64,000 nt of DNA from the NCBI GenBank assembly GCA_946807835.1, contig OX327706.1, positions 21,565,001-21,629,000 of the forward strand, written 5' to 3'. The position numbers and the translations under genes were made by a program. Position 1 is the stretch's first letter. The number at the start of each line of letters is the position of its first letter. Below the pieces are notes generated by a model. That model was given only the letters and a program-made list of their open reading frames with translations. It searched no databases and had not been told where the DNA came from. This DNA comes from Ailanthus altissimus (lineage: Eukaryota; Streptophyta; Magnoliopsida; Sapindales; Simaroubaceae). Positions 52,910 through 64,000 of the stretch are shown here, piece after piece.

Positions 52910-54790
52910 ATGATTATTAGTGGACAGCTGAAACCCTTGACTATCAAAAAATTGTTACATCATTGTACACATCTCATTACATTGATTTTGTAGAATTGTA
53001 TATTTGTCTTGAAGATCATTATAACTGGATTTTAAACAATCTAACTCTACTTTTACCTGTTCATTGTTTTGACTTGAACTTTATTGTGCAATATCTGATG
53101 GTGATAGACCATACCTATAAGTTTTAGCATATTCATGACTATCGCGTCCCATCACATCAATAAATATTTGGTCTCTCACAGCTTCTGTTTGTTCATCATT
53201 AGGCAACTGAGACAAACGTTCATTTAATTGACCCTAAAAATATTGAAACTTAGATAGAATATAGAAGTTTAACAATTTTTTAAATATATGATTATTGTAA
53301 ATTTATATTACTTACAATTATTTCTGCACTGTCTGAATCAGCTATACTACCATCAGATTTGGATCGAGTCTCAATAAATACACTCATATAATCTGTCTTT
53401 TTTCTTCTTTTTTTTCATCTAAAATATTGTAAACACATACATACACACAACAATTAACATTACATTCAATACAACAATAAATATCAACATTATTAACAAA
53501 TTAACTTTACATTCAATACGCACATACATACACACAACAATTAACAATTAATAATTGTTAATATTACATTATACATACATACACACAATAATTAACATTA
53601 CATTCAATACAACAATAAATATCAACATTATTAACAAATTAATATTACATTCAATACGCACATATATTGCATCATTCAATACGCACATACATACATACAC
53701 ACAACAATAAATATCAACAATTACATACACACAACAATAAATATCAACAATTACATACACACAACAATTAACATTACATTCAATACAATAATAAATATCA
53801 ATATTACATTCACTAACAAACCAATTCAAAAAAACCAATAAGCCCAAATTCAAGCAATGATCAATTTAACAAAACTCCTCACCCAAACAATCATTAAACA
53901 TATAAAAATATAACTAACTTGTTCTCTCTTATTAGTAAATGAAGTTCGATCTATTTTAGAAAGTGAAGACACTTGCATATGATTTGTTTTATTCTTTTTA
54001 GCAATGGCCTACACTACGAAATAATCATGCAAAACATTATTTTATACTAATTATAACTTACAACATTAACTTAAGTTTAGTTACGTTATACCTTAGCTTC
54101 CTCACTGCCCCAATAAGCTACAAGTGTCTTTCATTGCTCTTCAATAACTCCAGAAGGAATAGATGCAAGACGTTCAGCATTTGTCTTGTCATCATAATAT
54201 TTACTTTTCAATCGATATTTCTAATTTTTCCAAAGTCTTCCCACATTTCTTAAACAGTGGCGTATATAAGCATCTAGAGTATCTGTGTTTGCCTACAATA
54301 TAATATGAACATAATTATATTATAAAACATGAGCCTAAACTAATTATATGTTATAGTAGTATTTTCTTACATTCACCTCTCTCTAAATATTTTCTAAGAG
54401 ATCATCTGGCATGTCTGTTCACTCAACATATGTCAAAAGCGCTTTCAGTCCATTTCGTGCTATGGTCCCAAGTTGAGATTTGAACTGATCAAAATTTGGA
54501 CCAATTACCTGCCATGCTGAATTAAACTTTAGATGCATAATATTTCCTGTGCCCTAATCATTAACACCTAGAGCTGGGCCACGATGTATTTATTTACTTG
54601 GTCCTAAAAAAATTCATATTAATGTGATTTTTCAAATAATGAAAGTTAAAATTAATTATTATACCTTTTTCATCATCTTGTGCAAAAGAACGAGAAGACA
54701 TGGATGTCTGTCACTGTGACTCTGCCTGCTATAGAAGTAAGACATCCATAGATGAGCCTTTTTCTTTTTTAGGTGTCATAATTAACTGCA
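52910..54790 (-). pseudogene. CACTA second-gene (Transposase_24-like) relic
   Basis: Read on the minus strand, pieces recall the plant En/Spm 'Transposase_24' protein: 'AWQVIGPNFDQFKSQLGTIA' with 'NGLKALLTYVE' near 54430-54520; a block near 54110-54260 containing the 'KCGKTLEK' and 'SFW' type segments; then 'QLPNDEQTEAVRDQIFIDVM' and 'GRDSHEYAKTYRYGLSPSDI' near 53100-53230; and a coiled-coil-like tail to about 52910. Several in-frame stops and a 400-bp repeat tract inside show it is inactive. This protein binds the transposon ends in related elements. Confidence 0.6.
53424..53815. repeat. Minisatellite of ACACACAACAATTAACATT units
   Basis: Irregular array built from 'CATACACACAACAATTAACA' and 'ACAACAATAAATATCAACA' units, in an intron-like part of the second-gene relic. 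Open frames across it are artefacts of the repeat. Confidence 0.75.
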
Positions 54791-55124
54791 ATTAGATATC
54801 AAAATGTATTATTAGAAAAACATTCATAAAAAATTAATATATCAATGAATTTTATTATTAAAAAAAAGAAATAATGTAATTACTAAAATATATAAGAAAA
54901 ATATTCATTATCAAAAAACATATAATAACACTTAGACAGGGAGGGACGTAATTAGCTTTACCCCTCAAATTCAATCTATTATAACTTACTCAAAATAAAT
55001 CTGTAAAGAAATATCATTCAACATTTTTCATGATACCATTTTCATCATTATCATCATCATCAATAACATTTGCATCTACTATTGTCCTATCAATTCCTTG
55101 CCTAACCCAACCAATATCCTCATC

Positions 55125-56161
55125 TCACACATACAAGCTTTCATCCAATTGTTGTTCAGCATATAGTTCAACCTGAGGTACTATTGATGGTCTATAAGAA
55201 GAATCTTTTGTGTACATGTCAAATAAATCTCTAACTGTCATTTTAAGAACAACATGCAAATCTACATTTAAAGGGTCTTTCACATAACAAACTTGCTCTA
55301 CTTGCCCTGCTAAAATAAAATGTTCATCACCTATTTGATTATTTTTGTATAATAAATGATTGAAATTCACCAAAGTGAATTTAAACGCATCATGCATCCT
55401 TCCAATTTCATTATCTACCCAATCACCCTTGAAAAGAACAAACTTCATGTCATTAGTATAATGTATTTCAAGTATATCTGTCAACACCCCATGAAATGTT
55501 AAATTGTCTAAGCAAGGATTTCTATCACTTGCACTCGCATAGCTCACAGTATTAGCTTTTAACACAACACCAAAGTTTTGAGTGGTTCTATTTCTATCAT
55601 TGTCTTTTGTTCGAAATTGAAAGCCATTCACAATGTAGCCTTTGAATTTCTGAGCAAACTGGTCAAGACCATTTGCTAGAATTTTTATTTCTTCAGACAA
55701 TGTTATATTTTATGTTCGTTGCAAGGCTTGAATCTGTATAAACTTATAATTATTAAAAATGACAACAATTGAAGCTTGCATTATTTATAATTTGAGAAAT
55801 AATTTATGAATCAAAAGATTTAGAGAACTTACGTGATTCATAAACCATTTGTGAAATGATTCATTATGAACTTTTTGAATATAATGTTTTGCACTACGAG
55901 GCATTTCTCTTGCTAGTTCAGCAAGATGTTGCCTAAACAAAAATTGGATAAATTTTTTTAGAAAAATAATGAATTAGGGATAAAATTATTTCAATAGAAA
56001 TAAACAACTTACTCTCGAAATGAATTGACGGCGTTGGTGTTCACTAGCACATACCTATGTGCTTGAACCCATGAAACATCGTCAAGACGAACCTTAATTC
56101 CTTTTCCCAAAGGACACCCAAACTTATTATCATAATCATTATTATGAACTGGTTGAGTACT
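55125..56161 (-). pseudogene. CACTA TNP2 transposase, C-terminal part (DUF4216)
   Basis: The 3' portion of the transposase gene. The upstream piece (56161-56011) reads 'GIKVRLDDVSWVQAHRYVLV' and ends at a GTAAG donor. A middle exon (about 55935-55833) gives 'LAREMPRSAKHYIQKVHNES'. The last exon (to 55125) holds DUF4216: 'GFQFRTKDNDRNRTTQNFGV', 'ILEIHYTNDMKFVLFKGDWV' and 'FTLVNFNHLLYK'. The last exon is open for 191 codons, so decay after the insertion is modest. The gene is cut at 56166 by the LTR insertion and resumes at 63034. Confidence 0.85.
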
Positions 56162-56166
56162 TTTAG

Positions 56167-58837
56167 TATAGTAACCAGTATCCACGACTGGTAAGAATAA
56201 GTATTTATATATGTATAAATATACGTATTTTATTTGTATATTGGTGATACTTGAATTATATATTGTTATTTGTAATGTTTTTATAGGTTAAGGATATACG
56301 ATTAGTATTGAGTTTATTTGTATGACTTTAGATTTATTTTAGGGACCAAATTGTTATACTTTGAAAGTTTTGGGGGCAAATTTGTAAATACCAAAAAGTA
56401 GCCTCTTAGTATAAAAATACACTTTTGAATCCTAATTTACCATTTTTAGGTCGAGCTACCCATTTTAAGAGAGAGAAGAGAGAAATAGAGGAGAGAGAAA
56501 GAGGAGAAGAAGAAGAAAAAGAAGAATAAATTAGAATTTTGAATTTCAAGAGGTATATCATACGTATTTCTCAATTTACTGGTATTAATTAAGTTAATTC
56601 CTTTAAGTTTTGATTTCTAAAAATATGTATAATTGAGGATTTGTTGTGTATTTCGTAAGATCATATGAGAATTGATGATGATCTATAAGATAGTTTGATA
56701 AATCATGATGAATTGTGGAATTTCTGCTGGATAACCTCTTGATCTAGGAATTTTGTAAATTATTGTGATTCAATTCTGATTTTGAATTTTGAGTATATGA
56801 AATTAGACATGTTTAGGATCATCTGAAACTTTGAATCGATTAAGAATTCTGGAAATTGAAGTTTTAGTGAATTTACCAAAATGACCCTGAAATTCTAAAA
56901 TTTTCCTGTGTAAACAGTATGTTACAGTGGAAAATAATTTTTGACCTATTGAATGATCTTCAAAAATTACGAATTTATGAAATATGATAATTTTGTATGT
57001 CTAATATAATATACTCGGAATTGAGAATTTAGATCAATGTGGTTGAAGTGTTATGTTTTCTAAAATGTATCAGCTCATTGCAGTATTTAATTAACAGATT
57101 TTTAAAGCTATGGAATAAAATAGTTTTAAAATACTTTTGGCCGTGATTTGGAAGTGAAATATTTATCATGTACTGATATATGTGTTACGAGTAATTATGT
57201 GGTAGTTTTATAATTTTTGAGTTAGTATATGATTTTATAAAATTGGGAGATTGAATACTGTTCAGTAAATATCTTGATCCTGTCAGGTTTGTAGTTTGGA
57301 TTCGATGGTGTGTATGGAATGGATTGTGTAGGAAATTTGATATAATATTCATATATAAGAAGGATATATGAGTCAAGAATGGTATATTCTGATTTTGGAG
57401 TAATTGGACATCATTTGATGTATTAGAAATATTTGTTAAATGTAAGTGGTCAGAATGACAGGTTTTGAGAAACCAAATATTTAGACCAATTTGATGTGAT
57501 AAATGCATTATGTATAATTTTGTAAGCTATTTAAAGTATTTTGTGTGAATCGTAAGGCTTATGAAAGGATTAATCTCCACTGATAGGTTAAGGAGATTTA
57601 AGCCTTGTAGCTGAAAGTGTTAAGAGGTAAGTATACTAGACTTTTTACTGAAATCACAATAAACGTAGTAATTGTTTTGTATGATTTTGTAAATGTGGTT
57701 AGAAATATGTTTATGTTATGTCAAAGTATATTTTGATATGAAATGTGAAGATATGTATTTATGAATGTGAGCATGGACATACATGACATACATGTGTTTT
57801 TGAAAGTGAGCTTTCAAAATAAGATATGTTTAACAAAGAAAGCTTTTGAAGTGTAATATGTCCATGAGAAATATTTTGTGTTTTGAGGGTACTTGAACTC
57901 ACTGTTAACTTAGTAGGCATTTTATGTGATTTGTGGAGCCTTTATGTGTGGCCTTTCCTTCGGGATTGGTATATGTTATGTGTTCCATATGTAGGGAGGA
58001 TCCTATTGGTACCTAAAGGAAGTGTGAGTCATCACATTCGTGTGGTGGCGTATTGGTGCATGTGAGAGGACTCACCGATGATCAGGGTGAGGGTTTGGCT
58101 TTTACCTTCGGGTATGAGCATTATATATGTGTAATTTCAAGACCTCACTTGTATTATTCCTCTCATACGGTATGTCACCTACGAGTGACATTTGGCTCAT
58201 TATGTGATATGTGATATGTAAGTCCTACTAAGTAGTAGTTGAGTGATGGTATTCCTATTATGTGTTTTGAAAGAATGTGTAAGCGCTTACATGATATGTG
58301 ATTTGATAAGATTATGATTTTGATTGATCACAGCATATCATACATATGCATTGTATACATATATGTATTTGTATTTGATATATGAAAAACTAGTATGCTT
58401 ACTGAGTTTTATACTCATTATAGTTTATGGTGATTTCAGGTAAATAAGGTGCATGTGTGCTTAGCGGATTTGGCAAGGCTTCTACTGTTTCTTGGGTTCC
58501 CTAAGTTGCTAGGTTACCGAGTGTTTCATTTGAGGACACGTGGGATATGATATTTGATTTGTTCCTATTGAATAAATACTTATGTATTATTTCATTGTGT
58601 GTGGATTGGATTTGGTTTAAGTTTCATAAAGTGTAGTTATTGGATGATTTTAAGTAAGAATTTGCAATGAATATATTCTGGGCTTCCGGTAACAAAGTTG
58701 CTACTGGTGACGTAGTAGAGTGTTAATCTCTGAGAAAACTCTGCGTATCTCCGGTTTACTAATTGTCCCAGTCATAATTCAATTGCTATAATGTAAGTGA
58801 TGTCGTGTGTCAGATCTTTTGGGTCTGGGGCGTGACA
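56167..58837 (+). repeat. Outer LTR copy (opposite orientation to the LOG element's LTRs)
   Basis: Begins TATAGTAACCAGTATCC (TG mutated to TA) and ends GGGGCGTGACA. It is the reverse complement of the LTRs at 29957 and 36411 with more substitutions than those two show between themselves. Confidence 0.9.
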
Positions 58838-58896
58838 TAAATATAAACTTCTCTTGACAATATTTAAGCATTTATTTTAATTTAAGTTTATATTTA
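58838..58896. other. Spacer between inverted LTRs
   Basis: 59 bp. Together with the adjoining LTR ends it makes a perfect 19-bp inverted repeat (GTGACATAAATATAAACTT at 58832-58850 and its complement at 58884-58902). Its last five bases, ATTTA, are the target duplication of the next LTR. Confidence 0.75.
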
Positions 58897-61800
58897 TGTC
58901 ACGCCCCAGACCCAAAAGATCTGACACACGACATCACTTACATTCATTCAATAATACTTAAGCATTTATTTTAATTTCTTTCAGAATTATAGCAATTGAA
59001 TTATGACTGGGATAATTAGTAAACCGGAGATACGCAGAGTTTTCTCAGAGATTAACACTCTACTACGTCACCAGTAGCAACTTTGTTACCGGAAGCCCAG
59101 AATATATTCATTGCAAATTCTTACTTAAAATCAATCCATTACTACACTTGGTGAAACTTAAACTAAATCCAACCACACAATAAAATAATACATAGGTATT
59201 TATTCACTAGGGACAAATCAAATATCTTATCCCACGTGTCCCCAAATAAAACACTTAGCAACCTAACAACTTAGGGAACCCAAGGAACAGCAGAAGCCTT
59301 GCCAAATCCGCTATGCACACATGTACCTTATTTACCTGAAATCACCATAAACTATAATGAGTATAAAACTCAGTAAGCATACTAGTTTTTCATATATCAA
59401 ATACAAATACATATATATACACGATGCATATGTATGATATGCTGTGATCAATCAAAATCATAATCTTATCAAATCACATATCATGTAAGCGCTTACACAT
59501 TCTTTCAAAACACATAATAGGAATACCATCACTCAACTACTACTTAGTAGGACTTACATATCACATATCACATAATGAGCCAAATGTCACTCGTAGGTGA
59601 CATACCGTATGAGAGGAATAGTACAAGTGAGGTCTTGAAATTACACATATATAATACTCATACCCGAAGGTAAAAGCCAAACCCTCACCCTGATCATCGG
59701 TGAGTCCTCTCACATGCACCAATACGCCACCACACGAATGTGATGACTCACTCTTCCTTTAGGTACCAATAGGATCCTCCCTACATATGGAACACATAAC
59801 ATATACCAATCCCAAAGGAAAGGCCACACATAAAGGCTCCACAATCACATAAAATGCCTACTAAGTTAACAGTGAGTTCAAGTACCCTCAAAACACAAAA
59901 TATTTCTCATGGACATATTACACTTCAAAAGCTTTCTTTGTTAAACATATCTTATTTTGAAAGCTCACTTACAAAAACACATGTATGTCCATGCTCAATG
60001 TCAATGCTCACATTCAGAAACATATATTCACATTTCATATCAAAATATACTTTGACATAACATAAACATATTTCTAACCACATTTACAAAATCATACAAA
60101 ACAATTACTACGTTTATTGTGATTTCAGTAAAAAGTCTAGTATACTTACCTCTTAACACTTTCAGCTACAAGGCTTAAATCTCCTTAACCTATCAATGGA
60201 GATTAATCCTTTCATAAGCCTTACAATTCACACAAAATACTTTAAATAGCTTACAAAATTATACATAATGCATTTAACACATCAAATTGGTCTAAATATT
60301 TGGTTTCTCAAAACCTGTCATTCTGACCACTTACACTTAACAAATATTTCTAATACATCAAATGATGTCCAATTACTCCAAAATCAGAATATACCATTCT
60401 TGACTCATATATCCTTCCTATATATGAATATTATATCAAATTTCCTACAAATCCATTCCATACACACCATCGAATCCAAACTACAAACCTGACAGGATCA
60501 AGATACTTACTGATCTGCTGTTCCTTGGGTTCCCTAAGTTGTTAGGTTGCTAAATCCGCTATGCACACATGTACCTTATTTACCTGAAATCACCATAAAC
60601 TATAATGAGTATAAAACTCAGTAAGCATACTAGTTTTTCATATATCAAATACAAATACATATATGTACACGATGCATATGTATGATATGCTGTGATCAAT
60701 CAAAATCATAATCTTATCAAATCACATATCATGTAAGCGCTTACACATTCTTTCAAAACACATAATAGGAATACCATCACTCAACTACTACTTAGTAGGA
60801 CTTACATATCACATATCATATAATGAGCCAAATGTCACTCGTAGGTGACATACCGTATGAGAGGAATAGTACAAGTGAGGTCTTGAATAACACATATATA
60901 ATACTTATGCCCGAAGGTAAAAGCCAAACCCTCACCCTGATCATCGGTGAGTCCTCTCACATGCACCAATACGCCACCACACGAATGTGATGACTCACTC
61001 TTCCTTTAGGTACCAATAGGATCCTCCCTACATACGGAACACATAACATATACCAATCCCAAAGGAAAGGCCACACATAAAGGCTCCACAATCACATAAA
61101 ATGCCTACTAAGTTAACAGTGAGTTCAAGTACCCTCAAAATACAAAATATTTCTCATGGACATATTACACTTCAAAAGCTTTCTTTATTAAACACATCTT
61201 ATTTTGAAAGCTCACTTACAAAAACACATGTATGTCCATGCTCAATGTCAATGCTCACATTCAGAAACATATATTCACATTTCATATCAAAATATACTTT
61301 GACATAACATAAACATATTCTTAACCCCATTTGCAAAATCATACAAAACAATTACTATGTTTATTGTGATTTCAGTAAAAAGTCTAGTATACTTACCTCT
61401 TAGCACTTACAGCTATAAGGCTTAAATCTCCTTAACCTATCAATGGAGATCAATCCTTTCATAAGCCTCACAATTCGCACAAATACTTAAATAGCTTACA
61501 AAATTATACACAATGCATTTAACACATCAAATTGGTCTAAATACTTGATTTCTCAAAACTTGTCATTCTGACCACTTACACTTAACAAAATTTTCTAATA
61601 CATCAAATGATGTCCAATTACTCCAAAATCAGAATGCATTAATCTTGACTCATATATCCTTCCTATATATGAATATTATATCAAAATTCCTACACAATCC
61701 ATTTCATATACATCATCGAATCCAAACTACCAACCTGACAGGATCAAGATACTTACTGAATAATATTCAATCTCCTAATTTTATAAAATCATATACTAAC

Positions 61801-62855
61801 TCAAAAATTTTAAAACTACCACAGAAATACTCTTGACACATATACCAATTCATGATAAATATTTTACTTCAAAATAACTGCCAAAAGTATTTTAAAACTA
61901 TTTTATTGTTTAACTTTAAAAACCTGTTAATCAAATACTGCAATGAGCTAATACACTTTAGAAAATCATAACACTTCAACCACATTGATCTAAATTCCCA
62001 ATTCCGAGTATATCACATTAGATATATAAAATTATCATATTCCACAAATTCATAATTTTTGAAGATCATTCAGTAGGACGAAAATTATTTTTGACTGTAC
62101 TATACTGTTTACACAGGAAATTTCCAGAATTTCAGGGTAATTTTGGTAAATTCACTATAAATTCAATTTCCAGAATTTTCAATCGATTCAAAGTCTCAAA
62201 TGATCCTTAACATATCTAATTTCATATACTCAAAATTCAAAACCAGAATCGAATTACAAAAATTTATAAAATTCCTGGATCAAGAGACTATCAAGCAGAA
62301 ATTCCACAATTCATCATAATTTATCAAGCTATCTTATAGATCATCATCAATTCTCATATGATCTTACGAAATACACAACAAATCCTCAATTATACATATT
62401 TTCAGAAATCAAAACTTAAATAAATTAACTTAATTAACACCAATAAATTGATAATTAGTTGTGATATACCTCTAAAGATCCAAAATTCCAATTTCTTCTT
62501 CTTTTTCTTCTTCTTCTTCTCTTTCTCTCTCCTTTATTTCTCTCTTCTCTCTCTAAAAATGGGTAGCTCGACCAAAATGAGAGAATTAGGGTTTTTAAAA
62601 GTGTATTTTTATACTAAGTGGTTAATTTTTGGTATTTACGAATTTACCCCCAAAACTTTCAAAGTATAACAATTTGGTCCCTAAAATAAATCTAAAGTCA
62701 TACAAATAAACCCAATACTAATCGTATATCCTTAACCTATAAAATATTACTAATAACAATATATAATTCAAGTATCACCAACATACAAATAAAATACGTA
62801 TATTTATACATATATAAATACTTATTCTTACCAGTCGTGGATACTGGTTACTACA
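58897..62855 (-). repeat. Nested solo LTR with internal duplication
   Basis: Plus-strand ends TGTCACGCCCC and GGTTACTACA, flanked by perfect 5-bp repeats ATTTA (58892-58896 and 62856-62860), so it inserted separately into the outer element. It is 3.96 kb instead of 2.7 kb because about 1.2 kb (59304-60513) is repeated at 60552-61759, with a 38-bp inverted piece at the junction. Confidence 0.85.
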
Positions 62856-63033
62856 ATTTATATGTTAGGTTATGGTTGATTTTAGTGTTGAACTTACTAG
62901 CAACTTGCTAAGGATTTCTGTGTTGAATGAAAGTTGAAAATTTTGTGTAATATTATTTATGAGTGCACATGCAGTGAATGAATGTAAGTGATGTCGTGTG
63001 TCGGATCTTTTGGGTCTGGGACGTGACATTTAG

Positions 63034-64000
63034 TTTCCACTTCATTAAGGTATCTTGAACAAAAATTCATACATTTTTCCATTAAATACCTTTAACAATT
63101 GAAGCTTGAGGATGTCCTCGATTGCACACATAAAGTTTCAGAGTTAATAAATACCTATAGTGAAAAGATATTGATATAATTAACATATGTTTTAAATTTT
63201 TTTTTTTAAAGATGTAAAAAAATGCAATAACATTGCCAGCCATACCTTTCAATAGGATACATCCATCAAAACTGTACATGACCAACAAGTAGCACCTCTT
63301 CAGCTAAATGAATTGGTAAATGCTCCATGATATCAAAACATGACATTGGAAAAATCTTCTCAAAATGACAAAGTGTAAGTGCAATTCTATGTTGAATATA
63401 GAATAGATCATTTGGCATATTCACTTTTGAGCATAATTGCCTAAAAAATGTAGGTGTATTTAAATGAAAATAAATACATGCAACATAATACCTATCTCTT
63501 TTTAACTCCTTTCTAAAGGTAGGTGGTCATATCCCATTCAAAAATGCATAATTCTATGTGGTAGTAATATCTCAAGTTTTATCCACTTCAATAGAAATTC
63601 CGGCAGCATCTCCTTTTAGTTCTCCAAGTACACAATATAGATTAATGCATGCTTGTGTTATTTCAAGTTATGTACTCAAAATAACATAAAATATACATTA
63701 ATCTAGTATGTATCTAAAGAACAGCAGGAGTCGTCACTGGAATATCTACTAAGTGAGACAAAACTTGAGCTACTGCTACTATATAGAATTATGCATTTTC
63801 AAACTGTCCAAATCAGGACAATCAAAATATATATACTAAAACATGCTTTTCTCATTGTTATTTTCTAAAGATGGTGAGAGTCGTATGACATACAGCTCTC
63901 ACCATCATAAGAAGATAACAATGAGAAAAATATGTTTTATTATATATTTTTTGAACGAGTCTAAGGTTCATACATGCAAAAATTAAATGCATATTATTTT
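63034..64000 (-). pseudogene. CACTA TNP2 transposase, internal part (DUF4218), cut by insertion and window end
   Basis: The minus-strand frames give 'CNRGHPQASIVKG' next to the insertion, then, after a GC-poor intron, 'WMYPIERY', 'FDIMEHLPIHLAEEVLLVGH' and 'LCSKVNMPNDLFYIQHRIAL'. These are the conserved CACTA TNP2 segments around DUF4218 (family pattern: WMYPIERYLG...VRNRARPEGSIAEGY). Minor frame breaks are present. The rest of the transposase lies beyond 64000. Confidence 0.75.

Larger units (their letters stand above)
56167..63028 (+). mobile_element. LTR insertion of the LOG-carrier family in the CACTA transposase
   Basis: A 6.86-kb insertion flanked by perfect 5-bp duplications TTTAG (56162-56166 and 63029-63033). 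It contains a nearly full LTR (56167-58837), a 59-bp spacer, an oppositely oriented LTR (58897-62855) with its own target duplication, and a 173-bp tail that ends with about 54 bp of LTR terminus (GGGTCTGGGACGTGACA). No gag-pol, primer site or cargo gene is present. Confidence 0.85.
52312..64000 (-). mobile_element. CACTA (En/Spm) DNA transposon, continuing past the window
   Basis: The left terminus is CACTATAGTAGAAAAGG at 52312, preceded by AAG (candidate 3-bp duplication). It is followed by subterminal GCGACGG repeats and, on the minus strand, by a second-gene relic and a TNP2-type transposase gene with DUF4216 and DUF4218 modules. The right end is outside the window. The transposase gene is interrupted by the LTR insertion at 56167-63028. 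Confidence 0.88.

Noticed and set aside
53424..53853. A 94-codon frame with repeated Cys-Val-Tyr segments
   Set aside because: Translation of a minisatellite within the CACTA element.

Overview
This is AT-rich nuclear DNA from a flowering plant, most likely a eudicot. The evidence is GT-AG introns in plant gene families (CCoAOMT, MBR-type RING-H2 ligase), plant LTR retrotransposon lineages primed by initiator-Met tRNA, Mutator-like elements with 9-bp target duplications, and a CACTA element with plant-specific DUF4216/DUF4218 modules. I cannot name the species. Only two ordinary host genes are present; most of the window is transposons nested in transposons.

Layout. 1-6.4 kb: dispersed repeat family A, a GC-rich island of unknown origin, a gag remnant, and a 1.1-kb Mutator-like element (5249-6355). 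6.8-9.8 kb: a complete five-exon CCoAOMT-like gene on the minus strand. 10.7-17.1 kb: a second Mutator-like element holding a decayed Copia retrotransposon (10991-16474). 17.3-29.9 kb: non-coding repeats (family A copies, a Ty3-like solo LTR, tandem repeats, family B). 29957-39054: a young Tekay/Del-type Ty3 LTR element on the minus strand whose gag-pol is nearly all missing. In its place, on the opposite strand, sit an intact intronless LOG-like (cytokinin-activating) gene and two unrecognised ORFs, each transcription unit with its own TATA box and poly(A) signal. 39.2-42.7 kb: a Copia-type solo LTR and a 300-bp tandem triplication. 43.3-49 kb: a complete MBR1/2-type RING-H2 E3 ligase gene on the plus strand with a long 5'UTR intron. 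52312 to the window end: a CACTA element on the minus strand. Its TNP2 transposase gene is split by a 6.86-kb insertion (56167-63028) of the same LTR family that carries LOG, arranged as a large inverted repeat.

How it fits together. The host genes act in phenylpropanoid O-methylation and in ubiquitin ligation and do not form a shared pathway. The most unusual object is the LOG-carrying LTR element. Its two LTRs differ at only about a dozen sites by eye, its PBS and PPT are intact, a stub of chromovirus Pol remains, and its cargo reads antisense to the element. The LOG protein keeps the catalytic Arg98 and Glu121 and ends in a basic cluster plus a DLNxxP (EAR-like) motif. The CCoAOMT keeps its metal ligands but has replaced several acyl-CoA recognition residues.
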